Shown here piece after piece: positions 9,901 to 23,016 of a stretch of DNA of 64,000 bases; within the stretch, counting starts at the first letter, position 1; each line of letters begins with the position of its first letter. The stretch covers positions 1,054,001-1,118,000 of the forward strand of contig NC_064652.1 in assembly GCF_001723175.1 (NCBI RefSeq). Reading direction: 5' to 3'. This DNA is from Penicillium oxalicum. Lineage: Eukaryota; Ascomycota; Eurotiomycetes; Eurotiales; Aspergillaceae. The notes under the pieces are model-generated. The model had not been told where the DNA came from. It made no database searches and was given only the letters and a program-made list of their open reading frames with translations. The translations under genes and the position numbers were made by a program.

Positions 9901-12816
9901 TGACAGGCAAATGCTCCTCATTCACGAAGACGTCGAAGGCTGTACAGTCGTGAATCTTGGGGACCTTCTTGAGGAGGCTGACGACCAAATGTTGCACAAA
10001 GAAGTAACGATGTTCAGCGATTTCTTGACCGTGCTCGACCCATTCCACCCTCTGACGTAGCCGATCTTCATATAGCCCCAAAACAAAGATCTTGCCCTCA
10101 ATGACGCAGCCCAGGAGACCAGTGCGTAGAAACTCGGGTTCGACTAGGACAGGGGTTGGATTTGAATCTTCAAATTTGTATGGCCGAGCATGAAAGATGG
10201 TTTCGGTGTGCTTAGGCAAAGCCCAAAATCCTCCTGACAGCGAAGGCGAATCAACCCAGATCTCACCAACAACGTTGGACGTGCAGAGCAAGTTTGTCTC
10301 GGGATCAACAATAGCAAGTGTAGCGTCGGGAATGGGATATCCAAAAGCGCCAACGCGTACAGTATTGGGCATGCTGCTGGCGTAACGACGAGCGTCTTCG
10401 CCCATTGCTACGACCACGATTTCATTGCTTTTCAAGGCTTCTTTGTCGAGAAGCACCTCGCCCAGGTCATTTTTCGTACTCTCCTTGGGCGCCGAAACGC
10501 GCGAGCCACCGCCCAAGAGACTGCTACCGAAGCCAGTATTCGTGTCTGACTTTCCCAGCTTGTCATCTTCGTCTGTCTTGTCACGACCCGCTGGGTCCAA
10601 CTCGTGAGTCAATTCACATCCCATCCGCTCTTCTCCGCCAAGCCAATCGCGTACACTGATGACCATACCCCCATGCTCGGGGAGACAGAGCATCGGGCAT
10701 ACAATTTCTCTCGCCCGAGGGTTTCTCATGGGTCGCAACCACCTGTCCGAAAGAATTTCGTGGAATTCAGAATCAACAGTGATTGTGTCGATCAGACAAA
10801 GTTTGACGGAACCAAAGTTTGGCTCTGAATTCTTCTTGAAATGCCTAGTCGACATTGGATCCTGCTGATAGTTGTACGCAGCGATCTTCAATCCCGAATA
10901 GTCCGCTGCCATAATGGTTGCTCTGTATTTCGTGATGAGGTGAGCGTAGAGACCAGGCGTCTCTACGGCACGATCTTCATGCCACACGGTCGTGTGTCCG
11001 CCATAAACAGTCAAGAGCACACCTAGAATCATACCAATCCCTTGACGTGGGTCAAGATAACTGATGATGGTCTCTCCCTTAGTGGCGTACGGTCTTGAGC
11101 TAGACTCCGTGGGAACAGTCGAAACAATGGCACTCAGACAGGCCATTTGGTGCATGATTGTTCGGTGGCTCATCACAACGCCACGCATATCTCCCGTTGG
11201 AGCACGTGCAAACTCAATGAAAGCTAAGTCTGGTACCACTAGAGCAGGCGTATCGTCTTTCTTTTTTGGATGAAAACTGCCAAATTCATTGGTCTTCCAC
11301 CACTCGACTCCACGAGGCCAGTTAAGCTTCTGCGCTGTGATGTCACGTTGAAAGCCTTTAAGATTGTTCTCTGTGGTCAAAGCCAAATGAGCCTGAGTCG
11401 ATGTGAGAACCAAATTCAAGCTTTGATAGTCGTCGAGACTATTGATTGGAACCGCAACAACGCCTGCGATAAAACAACCCATTAAAGCCACAGCAAATTC
11501 AATAATCTCAGCTTCTCGGTATATCAGCGCGACGCGGTCTCCGCGATATAGATTGCTTTTGTCACGGATGACTTGGGCAACCTTTTCTGCGCGGCTTGCT
11601 AGCTTGTCCCAGGTTATAGAGGCAATCTCCTTGCCTTTTTGATCCAACACCCAGTATGCAGGCTGTTTCGGGTGAACCCTTGCGCGATGTCGAAGAACAG
11701 TCGGGATGTTGTCAAAATTGGACATCGGGATGTTCTTATCGTGCGGGTCATTCACCGCGAACGGAATGTCTCGGGGTTCCAGCGGTAAGAGGTGCTCAAT
11801 AGCTGGACCATGAGCCAAATCGGATGGAGTCATGAATGGTGGAGCCAGATTCGCCGTTGGCGAAAAGGCTTCACCGGATTGGGAGTATCGATGAAAGCCG
11901 CCTCCATAGCTTTCTCTATAATCGTCATGCTGCTGTCCAGCAAAATCCGAAAAGTATCCTTGTTGAGATTCCAACATTGTCGATTGTCGCGTGACTCCAC
12001 CCGAGGCCGGGTCGTATGCGCCCATTCCATCATCCGCGTACTCGGGTTGGGAGTAATCAGCTTGGACATAGTCAGGCTGGGCCTCGGGGTTGAATGCGTA
12101 GTTTTGACTCATCAGGGTTGCTGTGCGTGAGCTCTCTGGGCCCACTGAACCGGAGACCGGCGGCTTTGGTAGAAAAAGTGAGTCGTATGAGGCGGCTGAG
12201 GGCATCCTTTCGCCAGTCTGTAAGAAAGCCGTGCTATCTCGCTCGTGGGATTTCGCAGGAGCCACAGGGCCATTTTGCGTGCCCACGCTGGTGCGCCGGT
12301 CGTATCCGGGTCCTCCATTGCCTGAACTGCCATCATAGCCGCCTGCATAAGTCGCAGAGGTAATGTTCGGCTGTGTTGAATCGGCTGTCGGCGGTCGGAC
12401 ACTCAGTATTGCCGGCGGGCTGATCCGGGGCGCCTCGATACCATTGCCTGCAGCAGTAGCAGTAGCGTGACTGCCAATCTCAAGTGGCTTGTTTGGTCCG
12501 AGAAACTGTGAGAGGAGGAGAGTGCGCCGTTTCTGATATCTTTGCGGAAGTCAGTGAATCATTGTTCCGGATAATGAAAGCTGGTTCGTCCATTGTGTCT
12601 TCGCGGTTGGTCGTCTACTCCTCCCATGATCACGTTCGTTGGTGTCCATGGGCTCAATTAGGTCGCTTACCCTTTCTCAGTAATATCGCCTTCCTGTTCA
12701 AGTAATCGCCAAATTTTAGTATACAACCTCTCATGAAGTGGTATGGGAGATCACACCTCAAGCTCCCGGTCCAGCTCCCGCAGAGCAGACTGGAACTCCG
12801 GGTTATCGTCTGCCAT
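6904..12816 (-). CDS. CPS1: CPS1/DIP2-type protein: DMAP1-binding segment plus two AMP-binding (acyl-CoA ligase-like) domains
   Basis: I read four exons on the minus strand: 12757-12816, 12671-12693 (23 nt), 7914-12539 and 6904-7855, giving 1886 aa. The first two short exons are needed to obtain MADDNPEFQSALRELDRELE joined to EGDITEKGYQKRRTLLLSQF, the DMAP1-binding segment of this family. The large exon alone would lack it. Two tandem AMP-binding domains follow: one from about residue 300 (NIPTVLRHRARVHPKQPAYW) and one from about residue 1060 (NTIVDLFQWRVSRQAEELAY). They are separated by a linker containing GRREIGNMLCRKDFE. The C-terminus is long, low in complexity and rich in Pro, Ser, Gln and Gly. 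Animal DIP2 proteins share this architecture. The Cochliobolus homolog CPS1 was described as a general virulence factor. Substrate and chemistry are not known from sequence. No NRPS carrier or condensation domain is present. Introns are 63, 131 and 58 nt. Confidence 0.92.
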
Positions 12817-14255
12817 TGAGACACAGCAAGGCCCTCAAGTTGAGGGAAGTGGATCGTGCACGCGGGGAAGGGATAGGGTGGTGACTATTCAAAAAAGCCT
12901 CATTTCCCGGGGGGTTCCGAGGGTACCACCATTCACTGTCGCCAGAAGAGAGCTCTCGAGAGCCGTAGGGGTTGTAGAGTGACACGTCTACAAGAATTAT
13001 TGCGCCTGTAACGAAGCGTCTAGTCAGTAGACCTCCGCGCGAGAAACAACGTCACTCACCACCAAGGCGGTCAGTCAGCCACTGAGGAGAAGCCGAATGA
13101 CAACGGGTGCAAGGCTAACGGCTACAACCTCTTATTGCTGATTACCGCACCACTTTCAACGCCCCCACCAACCCGCGCTATGTACTAGACCGTACTCAAT
13201 CACTTGTTGAGTTGCTACAGTGGGCACAGCTACAAGACTGTTTATAACTTGATTAAAGGTTACATTCTTGAGACAGTATGTTCATTTAGTATACTTCTGT
13301 GTGCTTGTTTGTCTACAAGTACAGGAAAGTTCGAATGGGTGTAACTTGAAATGTGTTCTCTCATCTCTTGCAGCCGCTCGATATCCCGAACGTCAATGAC
13401 CTACGGTTGGCACATTGATAAAAGATACTATGTTATTCATAGGTACTACATACTATATTTTCCCCGGATCTAATTGATTCAACCCCTTATTGTATGAGCC
13501 ATATATCGTGTTTACCAGTGGGTGACCACCTAGTAACATATTAACGCATATGGTTGTCAACCTGGGTGTTACGTAGGGGACGCACCTGCCGGAAGTGCTA
13601 TATAGATTTGTATTTACCAGTAGTTTCCACTCAGAAACAGCATACGTAGATAAGTACCAAATTCTTGAAAAAATCAGGAAGTCTCAATGGGTTTATGTGC
13701 TTCGAAAATCACTCTCCCGAGGACTTCCGCATCGAATCGAATCAGCGGGGTAATAGACTATGCAAGAGTACGAATCGAATCACTCAATAGATTGGAGACC
13801 AATCAAATCTACCAATCACGGATTAGAAGACAGAGAAAAATGATCGCTTGAGCATATGCGATGAATGAAAGAAAGGCGAAAGATTGACAAACAACCAAAA
13901 ATGCGAGAGCCATCACATAACAGACAATTTCATTTTTGGAGCCTATTTCCAGCCCGAGGTGCCACTTGCATACATCCAAGTTGGAGTAGTAGTACCTTCA
14001 ACTCTGGTCGAATGAACGGGTCTTGATCACATGATCTTGGAAGAGACCAGGCTCATTTGCGGGCCGGGCGGTCAGATCTGCTTACCTCATCAGAACAGAT
14101 TGCCCTAAAAATTCTCATGTGACTCCACCCACACACCACAGACCGCTAAGCGAGAGCACCTCCAAATTCCTGTGTGGATAGCCATCCCGATTGATCGTTC
14201 AACCACCCTCGACAACCCGGTCACCCTTTCCACCACCTCCCCTCGACAATTCAAG
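12817..14255. other. Intergenic, divergent promoter region of CPS1 and RPS5
   Basis: This 1.4-kb stretch separates two divergent genes. The middle (about 13200-13980) is AT-richer, with repeated GAATCGAATC words near 13725-13790. The end just before RPS5 is C/T-rich (14180-14255), as is common at strong fungal promoters. I see no gene, tRNA or recognisable element. Confidence 0.5.
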
Positions 14256-15299
<1,044 letters not shown>

Positions 15300-15920
15300 A
15301 GGGTGTACTGGATGCATTCTCCGTTTGGTACTTCATGTTTTATGGATATTGGAGTGAACGGGGTGTTTTTCACCGGGTTTCGGATGATTGACAGACCAAC
15401 TGCAAGGCTGGACATGGATAGGGACGGCCACGGAAGAAGCTCGGTCCAAAAAATGGGAACACACACGGATAGCTTCTTTTCCAGCAGTTGCGACGCAGTC
15501 GCAAGGGCCTTGGGTGGTAATGGCCAAAGCTTAAGTGAAAAAACAAAATTTTTTTACTGTTCACATTATGCAAATGACGGATGTTTTGTAGCATTCAAAA
15601 GTAGTCTACAACGTTTTTTTTTTCTTGATGACCCTAAACTACGTTCTTGATCAACATAAACTCCTATGAATAGAACCATGCACCAAACCTGCGAGTCCGT
15701 GAATGGCTGGGAAATTGATAGAGAATAAGACCGAGCCTGCCTGAATTTCCCCATGCGTGAGATACTCGAGCCTGGCCAAGTCGCAAGGTGGAGGCGTGCT
15801 TGTTCTCCAAGTTGTCGCTTATCGATACGGCGGGAAGGAAAAAAAAGTTTCGGAGCAACCGATCATCAGTCTCTTCAACTCTCCACCGCCTATTTTCAAT
15901 CACGCTCAGAGACTTGAAAA
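15300..15920. other. Intergenic, RPS5 3' side and SDA1 promoter
   Basis: About 620 bp between two plus-strand genes. It contains short T and A tracts but no open frame of coding character and no site I can name. Confidence 0.55.
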
Positions 15921-18321
15921 ATGGTCAAAAGAAAGCTTGGGGCCTTGGAAAAGGTTGAGGCTGATTTGTGCGTTCACATTATCTTTTGTAAAGGATTGCG
16001 CCCGCAAGGGAGCAAGTCGGGCGATCGAGTGTTGACATTTTTCTTTTCCCTGTAGACCGAATTTGCAACATAAGATTCGCAGGGATCCCAAGTGAGTGAC
16101 ACTGTCTAGCAATGGTTGGTGAAATGAATATGGTTCAAGTACCATACTAAGACCTTGAGACATCCAGATCTTACATCGAGGACTTTCGCGCCCAGCACTA
16201 TCAATATGAGTCGCATCGGGAAATTTTCATGGCCGCCCCCTCTGCGGCCACAGATACCGGCATCATCTCATTGAGGGAATTGATCGATTTCATTTCTCAT
16301 GTTGCCGATTGCTATCCCGAGATTTTGAAGGACTTCCCGCAACAGTTGATCGACATGTTGATGCAGCATCATCTGGTCTTGGAGCAGGAACTGCGGGAGA
16401 AGCTCGTCGGAAGCATTGTGCTCCTCAAGAAGAAGGACCTGATTGATTCGGCGACGCTACTTCATACCCTCTTCCCGATTCTGATCACCACACCTAGCAA
16501 GACTCTCCGTGCTCTTTTGTTCCAGAAGATCCTGTCGGAGCTACGCCAGGCGAACTCAAAGACGACAAACCACAAATTGAATCGAACCATGCAAACGGTG
16601 CTGTTCAATCTGGTAACTTCTGATCGCACCTCCTCCAAGGCACTGTGGGCCATCAAGTTGACCCGAGAGCTGTGGAAGCGTCAGATCTGGACCGATGCCA
16701 AGGCCGTCGAAGTTATGAAAGAAGCAGCTCTTTCGGATAACGAGAAGGTCGTGGTTGGTGGCGTGCGCTTCTTCCTTGGCGGTGACAAGGAGCGCGAGGA
16801 GATGGAGGACGAGAGCAGTGACGAAGAGACACTTGATATTGGTCGCCTCCGTCACAATCTGCAAATCAACAAAAAGTCGAAGAAGAAGGCCCGTGTGGCC
16901 GAGAAAGCCATGGCTATACACAAGAAGAAGGAACGCAAGAAGAACCAGCCACACCCTCTTAATTTCTCAGCTCTTCACCTGCTTCACGATCCGCAAGGGT
17001 TTGCGGAGACTCTGTTCAGCAAGCACTTGCAGGGTTCTCGATCCAAGCTCAACCTGGAGCAAAAGCTCCTTGTGCTCCAACTAGTCTCGCGACTGGTTGG
17101 TCTGCACAAGCTGCACATCATGTCACTCTATTCCTACTTCCAAAAGTTCCTTACCCCTCGTCAGCCTTCAGTGACTTCGTTCCTGGCGTCATTAGCGCAG
17201 GCCACTCACGACTTGGTCCCCCCGATGTTCTGGAGCCGCTTATTCAGAAGATTGCCAACGAATTCGTCTCGGAAGCCTCCGCAGGAGAAGTTGCCACAGC
17301 TGGTCTGAATGCCATCCGAGAGATCTGTGTTCGACAGCCTCTTGCTATGAATGAGACGCTGCTCCAGGATCTTGTGATGTACAAGAAGAGTAAGGACAAG
17401 GGTGTGATGATGGCTTCCAAGGGTCTGCTCAGTCTTTACCGGGATGTCGGCGCGCAGATGCTGAAGAAGCGCGACCGTGGCAAGGAGGCATCGATGAGCC
17501 TCCGCTCTGGTGAGAAGGAGCAAAGGCGATTCGGTGAGCAAGAGATTGGCGGCATTGAGGGTCTTGAGCTACTGGAGAAGTGGAAGGAAGAGGAGCGCCG
17601 CAAGAAACGGGAAGAGAAGGGCCTGGCGTCCGGTGATGAGGATGAGGAGGATGATGAGGAGAACGACTGGGCAGCGTGGAACGTTGAGGATGATGAGGAC
17701 AGTGACGACTCTGGCGGCTGGATCAATGTTGAAAGTGACGTGGAGATCGAGCTGAGCGACTCTGAAGACGAAGGCAAGGATCGGCCATCCAAGAAGACCA
17801 AGCAAGATGATGCAGAGACCAAGAAGGGAGACGCCGCTGCACCAGAGGCCAAGCTCTCCACTCTTGCCACGACTCGAATCCTGACCCCGGCTGATTTGGC
17901 GAAGCTTGCCGAGCTTCGGGCCCAGGCCTCCGTCAACAACGCTCTCAACGGCTCCAAATCCCGCCGGGGAGCCCTCCCCGCCGCTCGTCACACGGATGAT
18001 CCGTTGACGGCCGAGGAGATTGAAGGCCTCGCAGCCCTTTCCGCGGCCAAGCAGACCCGTGAAGAGCGTATCGCACATGCACGGGAGGGTAAGCCGGACC
18101 GCGATGAGCACAAGAGTAAAGAGGCTCGTCGCCGGGAGCGCAAGCAGGAGCAAGGCAAGAGTACCACCAACAAGGAGAAGGCCCGCCGCAAGAATTTCCT
18201 CATGACTCTGGGCAAAGCAAAGAGCAAGAACAAGCGCAGTCTGGTTGAAACCCGGGCAGTCCTCAAAGCGCACCACGACCGTCAAAAGAGAGGTGGTAAG
18301 CGCGGTAACGCTGGAAACTAG
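15921..18321 (+). CDS. SDA1: SDA1, 60S ribosome biogenesis protein, with an apparent one-base deletion
   Basis: Sda1 (SDAD1 in animals) is a nucleolar/nuclear factor for pre-60S maturation and export, essential in budding yeast. Exons are 15921-15967, 16056-16091 and 16168-18321. The start MVKRKLGALEKVEADLPNLQ and IRRDPKSYIEDFRAQHYQYE are characteristic. The N-terminal helical repeat region is followed by an acidic stretch (EEMEDESSDEETLD), KKKERKKNQPHPLNFSALHL, and a C-terminal SDA1 domain with acidic and Lys/Arg-rich segments ending KRGGKRGNAGN. In exon 3 the frame breaks in a run of six C at 17218-17223. Upstream reads ...ATHDLVPP; downstream DVLEPLIQKIANEFVSEASA continues in another frame. 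One more base at the run restores a 745-aa reading. Either the assembly lost a C or the allele is truncated after about 380 residues. Both sides are otherwise well preserved. Confidence 0.9.
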
Positions 18322-19522
18322 TCCCTCTGAGATTCGGTGCTGTCCACGGTTGTGCACCACAGCTCGTCTCCACTTGTGCATGAGTGACGCTCGAATTCAT
18401 CTGTCTGTGATCATTTTGTTTACTTGAAGGACGGGCGTTAGCAATTTATGGTATTTTACTTTTTGAATATATCTGGAAGGTGCTATTACATATTCATCTT
18501 GGAGATATACACTAGCCTGTAGCCGCTGATGAATATGCACGTATGGCCTTCGAATCATTTCGTTTATCCTCCTGGATCTTGTACGTGCTGGACCTGCATG
18601 GATTATAATGATACTACCATAGGGCCCGTTGTCGCAGTATACCATCCGGCGCCCGAGACGTTGGATGTTCTCCAGCCCATTTCTGCAAGGATTGAAGTCT
18701 CTTCCAGCCCATACTAGATAGGTAGCTGGGTGTCAGGGATGGACCAGGCTCTACCTAGGTAGGAATCAACAACCTTAGGTTATCTGCTTGAGCGAATCTG
18801 GAAAACTACCTCCTGAGTACTAGCTATAGGTCCCGTCAGACGAATGATGATTGATCAATTACACTCCATTTGGATGTTGACTTCGCGCTGCGCAGTGCAT
18901 ATATATTCTCGTCGGCACCGGGCCAAATTGTATTGGTGTTCGGGTTGCGACTAATGCCTATCTAAAGTGCTGAAAAGAGTCTTTATTTACCAGAGTCCAG
19001 GGCTCAGCCATGACACGGTTGTCCTACCTGACTACTCCCTGAGCCTGACTTACACCGTGGGCGTGGGCGTCTGAACATTCCGAGACTTCCTCTTTGAGAG
19101 AGACAGAACTTAACGTCATTGCACGACTCACCCTAAACCCTAACGTTTCCCAAAAGGGCTCGTAAGGTATGGTACCAACTCGGCGGTACGTGGCGATGCG
19201 CCGATGTGTACCTGACCTCCACTCGGCGCGTGCCGCGTCGCGTGTCCGCCCGCCTTCATTCTGCCCGTCTGTGCATCACTTTTGAGAAGTTTGCATCAAC
19301 CTCAACGTCGTCACTCGTCTCGTTTCCCCTCGCAACCCTTTCCCCCCCACACTGAATTCCACTTGGCCCCTCTTGCCTCCAAGCCCCTCACTCCACAGGC
19401 GCTTGAGGACTGATCTCACCTCATTCACGATATTTCACCCTCAGTCCTGAGTCCTCGCACTTTGCTCGACACGACTCCTCTCTCCCCCAATCGTTGAGAC
19501 CATCTCCATTCTCTCATCCATC
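18322..19522. other. Intergenic, 3' of SDA1 and promoter of the RNR-inhibitor-like gene
   Basis: A 1.2-kb stretch between plus-strand genes. It includes a 13-nt telomere-repeat-like word at 19131-19143 (see findings) and a strongly C/T-rich segment from about 19320 to 19522 that looks like a promoter or 5' leader. No gene is seen. Confidence 0.5.
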
Positions 19523-20299
19523 ATGGGACAATCGGTGAAGAACCCGACCGGGACTGTCGCCAACAGCACTCTGTCCAAAAGACGCCGTTTCCAGCCGCCA
19601 ATCACCAACTTCTTCGCTACAACTCTGGCAGAGTCGGAGTCAGAGTCGGTAGACGGTCTGGCCGTCACCCACAACAACTATTCCGCAACGACGTTCTCTC
19701 CCACGCCGGTCCTCCCGGAAACAGTACAAAAGAATCTCTTCGACGTAGGGTGGCGGGTTCGCAAAGCGATGGCGGAAGGATACAAGACACAGCGCTCGAT
19801 GAAAGCCGAAAAGGCCCAAGAAATCGTCACTCCTACTGAGCCCCGTGTCGCTCTGTCATCTCTTCCCCCGAACCACACCCGCACTCTCACTCATTCTCAC
19901 ACCCACACTGATGCCTATGCTCATACGCCTCGCCGTGCCGAACTCGCGCCGTTCTCGGGACTGTCAAAAGCCACGCACGACCCGTACTCCGTCATGACCG
20001 ATGACGGCGATGCCTTCTCCTTGCCGCCCAGCAGCCAAGAATCCATCTCATCGACTGACTCTTGTCCGGGTGTTGCCAACGCTCAGAAGCGAGCCTTGGT
20101 ATTCGAGGACGACCACTCGCTCGACGATCCACCAATCTCAAGCTGGCCTGGGCGTGCCATCCTATCCCCACGAGGCCGATTGTCGACACACCCCGGCTCA
20201 ACCTCATCGAACATGGATGGGGATGATTTTGAAGAAGCCTCGTTCCTGCGTCAACGAGAGGAAGTCGACTCGGAGTACATGCGCATGGACTTTGCTTAA
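19523..20299 (+). CDS. Ribonucleotide reductase inhibitor-like protein (Spd1/Dif1 type)
   Basis: A single exon encodes 258 aa. Small, mostly disordered proteins of this family hold down or relocalise ribonucleotide reductase (RNR) and are destroyed in S phase or after DNA damage. Support comes from an N-terminal basic block followed by RRRFQPPITNFFATT (residues about 20-34) and the segment YSATTFSPTPVLPETVQ plus VGWRVRKAMAEGYKT (about residues 54-90). Both resemble the conserved blocks of fungal RNR-inhibitor proteins. The rest is Ser/Thr/His-rich, including a run of alternating His and Thr near residues 115-132 (HTRTLTHSHTHTDAYAHT). The C-terminus is acidic and ends EYMRMDFA. The start ATG follows a long C/T-rich leader. 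The family call is from memory of these blocks and was not searched. If wrong, it is a disordered regulator of unknown role. Confidence 0.65.
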   Translation: MGQSVKNPTGTVANSTLSKRRRFQPPITNFFATTLAESESESVDGLAVTHNNYSATTFSPTPVLPETVQKNLFDVGWRVRKAMAEGYKTQRSMKAEKAQEIVTPTEPRVALSSLPPNHTRTLTHSHTHTDAYAHTPRRAELAPFSGLSKATHDPYSVMTDDGDAFSLPPSSQESISSTDSCPGVANAQKRALVFEDDHSLDDPPISSWPGRAILSPRGRLSTHPGSTSSNMDGDDFEEASFLRQREEVDSEYMRMDFA

Positions 20300-21138
20300 A
20301 GCTTGCCTAGCTTGGCTTCTCTCCCGCGGATTCTCGGTCTCTTTCCAGTTTTTCTTTTTTGTGAGCCCCGCAGCGACTTTTCTGACCGATCGATGACGGG
20401 ATTCATTCCAATCGTCTTGCTCTCGGCATCGAGTATGTCTTGCTCTTGAACCGTTTTCTTTTTGTCTCCTTGGGACTGTATTATCTCTTCCTTTTTTTTA
20501 CCTTTTTCTTTCCCTCTCGCACATCCAAGAATATGTCTTGGCTCTGCTTGCTCATGCTTTTTATACCCATTTCGCTCCCTTGATGTACATCGCTTCATGT
20601 ATTTTATCTTCAAAAAAAGCCAATTGCCGCAAGCGAGTGATGATAGACGCCGCGAGTCACTTATTAAGTGAATAGAGACCTTTCGCTGCGCTGCTTTCTC
20701 TTTCTCTTCTCAGAATACCACTTTCAGGCTCGCGCAGACGCTCGACGGAGCGCGTACAGGACACACCATGTCATTGAGCGGATATCTCGCACAGGTGCCG
20801 ATCACAATCCAAATAATGATATTGAAAAGAAGCCCCCAAGAGACCTATGCGACTGGAACGACATGAAAAGAGCAAGTACCTAGATGGACCCGACGCTTTG
20901 TAGAAAAAAAAGGGACATGGTAATAATAGTATTGAAAACAAAGGTAATCATCTCGTTGAAAAAATCATATCAAATGACATATAAAAGGGGGAAAGTTCTT
21001 CCGACGGCACCAGTAACAGATCACTTAAATCAAATCGCTTGCACCAGATCAATCAAGGAAGTACAAGATAGAAAAGGGGGGGGGGAGAGAGAAAATCGCA
21101 AAGGACCTGAAAGTTCAACCGAGGTACCCAGCAGCTAA
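20300..21138. other. Intergenic between convergent genes
   Basis: The 3' sides of the RNR-inhibitor-like gene (plus) and the P450 gene (minus). It holds several T tracts (20345-20570) and a G10 run at 21076-21085. No gene is seen. Confidence 0.55.
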
Positions 21139-23016
21139 TCAAACTGTAGTCACAACTCCGCCCTCGGGGGTCACAATATCTCTGAGCTTAAAGGTGGTGG
21201 TGAAATTTTGTTGTTTGACAAACCATGCGTTGATGAGCTGCCATTCCTGGGAAGGATCTTGGAATTGAATCTGTTTGGAGGAAGAGTGTGAAATTAGTTA
21301 AATGATTCAGGGGAAGAAGAAGAAGTAGAAAAAGAAGAGAGAAAACAACTCACATCAAAGCGTCGTAACATGCTGGGTACAAGCTTGTAAATCTCAAGCA
21401 AGCTAATATTTTTCCCAATGCAGGTTCGACTGCCCATTCCGAATTGGAACATGGTGCCGTTCATCTCCTTGATCCGACGCAGTTCTGCCTCCTGTCCACT
21501 TTCGGTTTGACAGCGCGTCTCGTCGGGTAACCATCGCTCGGGACGGTAAGATTCAACATCGTCGCCAAAGGTCTCTTTGTCCATGTGAATCAACCAAGCC
21601 GAACAACCGACAATGGTGCCGCCGGGCACAAAGTGGCCATCGATCTCGGCTCCTTGTTTTGGAACAATACGTTCCAGAGGAAGACCCGCGGCGGGATGCA
21701 GTCGGAAAGCTTCTTTGATACAGGCATCCAAGTATGTCAGACGCTGACTCTCGTGCCAGGTAACCAGGCCGGTTTCGGAGTCGGAAAAGGCACCTTCGCG
21801 TGCGGCATCGTCGATTTCTTGCCGGAGACGTTCCAGGGCGTAGGGCGTTTTCAACAGGAAGTAAAAGACAGCCGAGAGACTGATGGCGGTGGTCTCGGAG
21901 CCGGCAAAGGCCATGCTGACGGCCATGGTTCGGACGAGACTTTCATTCATAAACTCTGGGTGCGCTTCGTGAGCGGCGAGGAACTTGGACAGGAGATCTG
22001 GAGATTTGACGCCCAATTCGGTGGCCGAAACTCCTTTGGCCAGCTCGGGCAGTCTCTCAGCCATGCGATCACTGGCAAATCGGGCGACGGGGAAGGTGAC
22101 GTCGAAGTAGCCCTTTTGCGCCAGCTTCAGGTAGATGGGATTCTTTTGAAGCAGGCGGTCCAAAAAGGGCAATTGACCAATCTGTTGGAGAGGATTCAAA
22201 TCCCGTCAATCAAAATAAACCAGTGAAATGACGGGAGAAAGAGAGGAAAACATACCGGTGCAACGTAGAGGAACTGTCGGGCGAGATAGGCCACGATTCC
22301 ATCGATATCCTCGTTTTTTTCAATGAAACCGTGCCGTTTGCTGTACGTGATTTCACCAATGACATCAAAGGCGTAAAATTGCAGCCACTCGGTAAAATTG
22401 CACCCGGCCGAGTTGTTGACGAACAACTCTCTTGTCCGTTCCAGGAAGAGCTTGGTGGTATTGTCTACAAAAGGCTCGTACTGCACCAGAGCGGACATGG
22501 CAAAGGCCGAGTTCACACAACGACGGAACCGTGCGTGGAAATCGTTGTCCGTCGAGCTGAACAGGGACGGCAGACGATGACCTCCGGCGACGGATTGTTG
22601 AACCACGTAGAAGTCCGACTATTCTCATCTTGTCAGCAGTGCACTGAGTGTGTTCCTTTTTCAAGTGCAAGCACTATTCTTGATGAGAGTAGGTCTGTTC
22701 GTACCTTGATGAACCCCTTGTTCAGTCCGTAGATGGACTTGAGCGCCCGAGGGCTGGAGAAAGACAGCACGTTTGGTCCGAGGCGCACAACGTCGCCATA
22801 CTTGCGATGCAACGCCCGATGGGTCACCTCGGGTCTACGGCCATAAACATCGATGAACCGCCACCAATCTGTGACCGATGCGACGAGCGGACCGGGATAC
22901 TTGTTCAGACCATTGTGATATCGATTCTTGAGCAGCCAGACAGTCAGACTGATGCATGTCACAGAGATCCAGTGCTGTACAAGGAGCTGAAGAAGATGGT
23001 CCGTCAAACCATGCAT
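21139..23016 (-). CDS. Cytochrome P450 monooxygenase, membrane-anchored
   Basis: Four exons on the minus strand, 22705-23016, 22256-22618, 21354-22181 and 21139-21270, give 544 aa. All introns are phase 0, of 86, 74 and 83 nt. An N-terminal hydrophobic helix (about residues 10-30) would anchor the protein in the ER. P450 hallmarks are present: PGPLVASVTDWWRF at the start of the fold, the I-helix AFAGSETTA (about 316-324) with the acid/Thr oxygen-activation site, ExxR as EAFR (382-385), YRPERWLP, and the heme loop FGMGSRTCIG with the axial Cys at about 479. The overall pattern resembles the fungal pisatin-demethylase-like group, but the substrate cannot be told. The start is the ATG at 23016; a TTG seven codons upstream is in frame but not expected to be used. 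No terpene cyclase, PKS or NRPS gene is adjacent, so it looks like a solitary P450. Confidence 0.93.
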
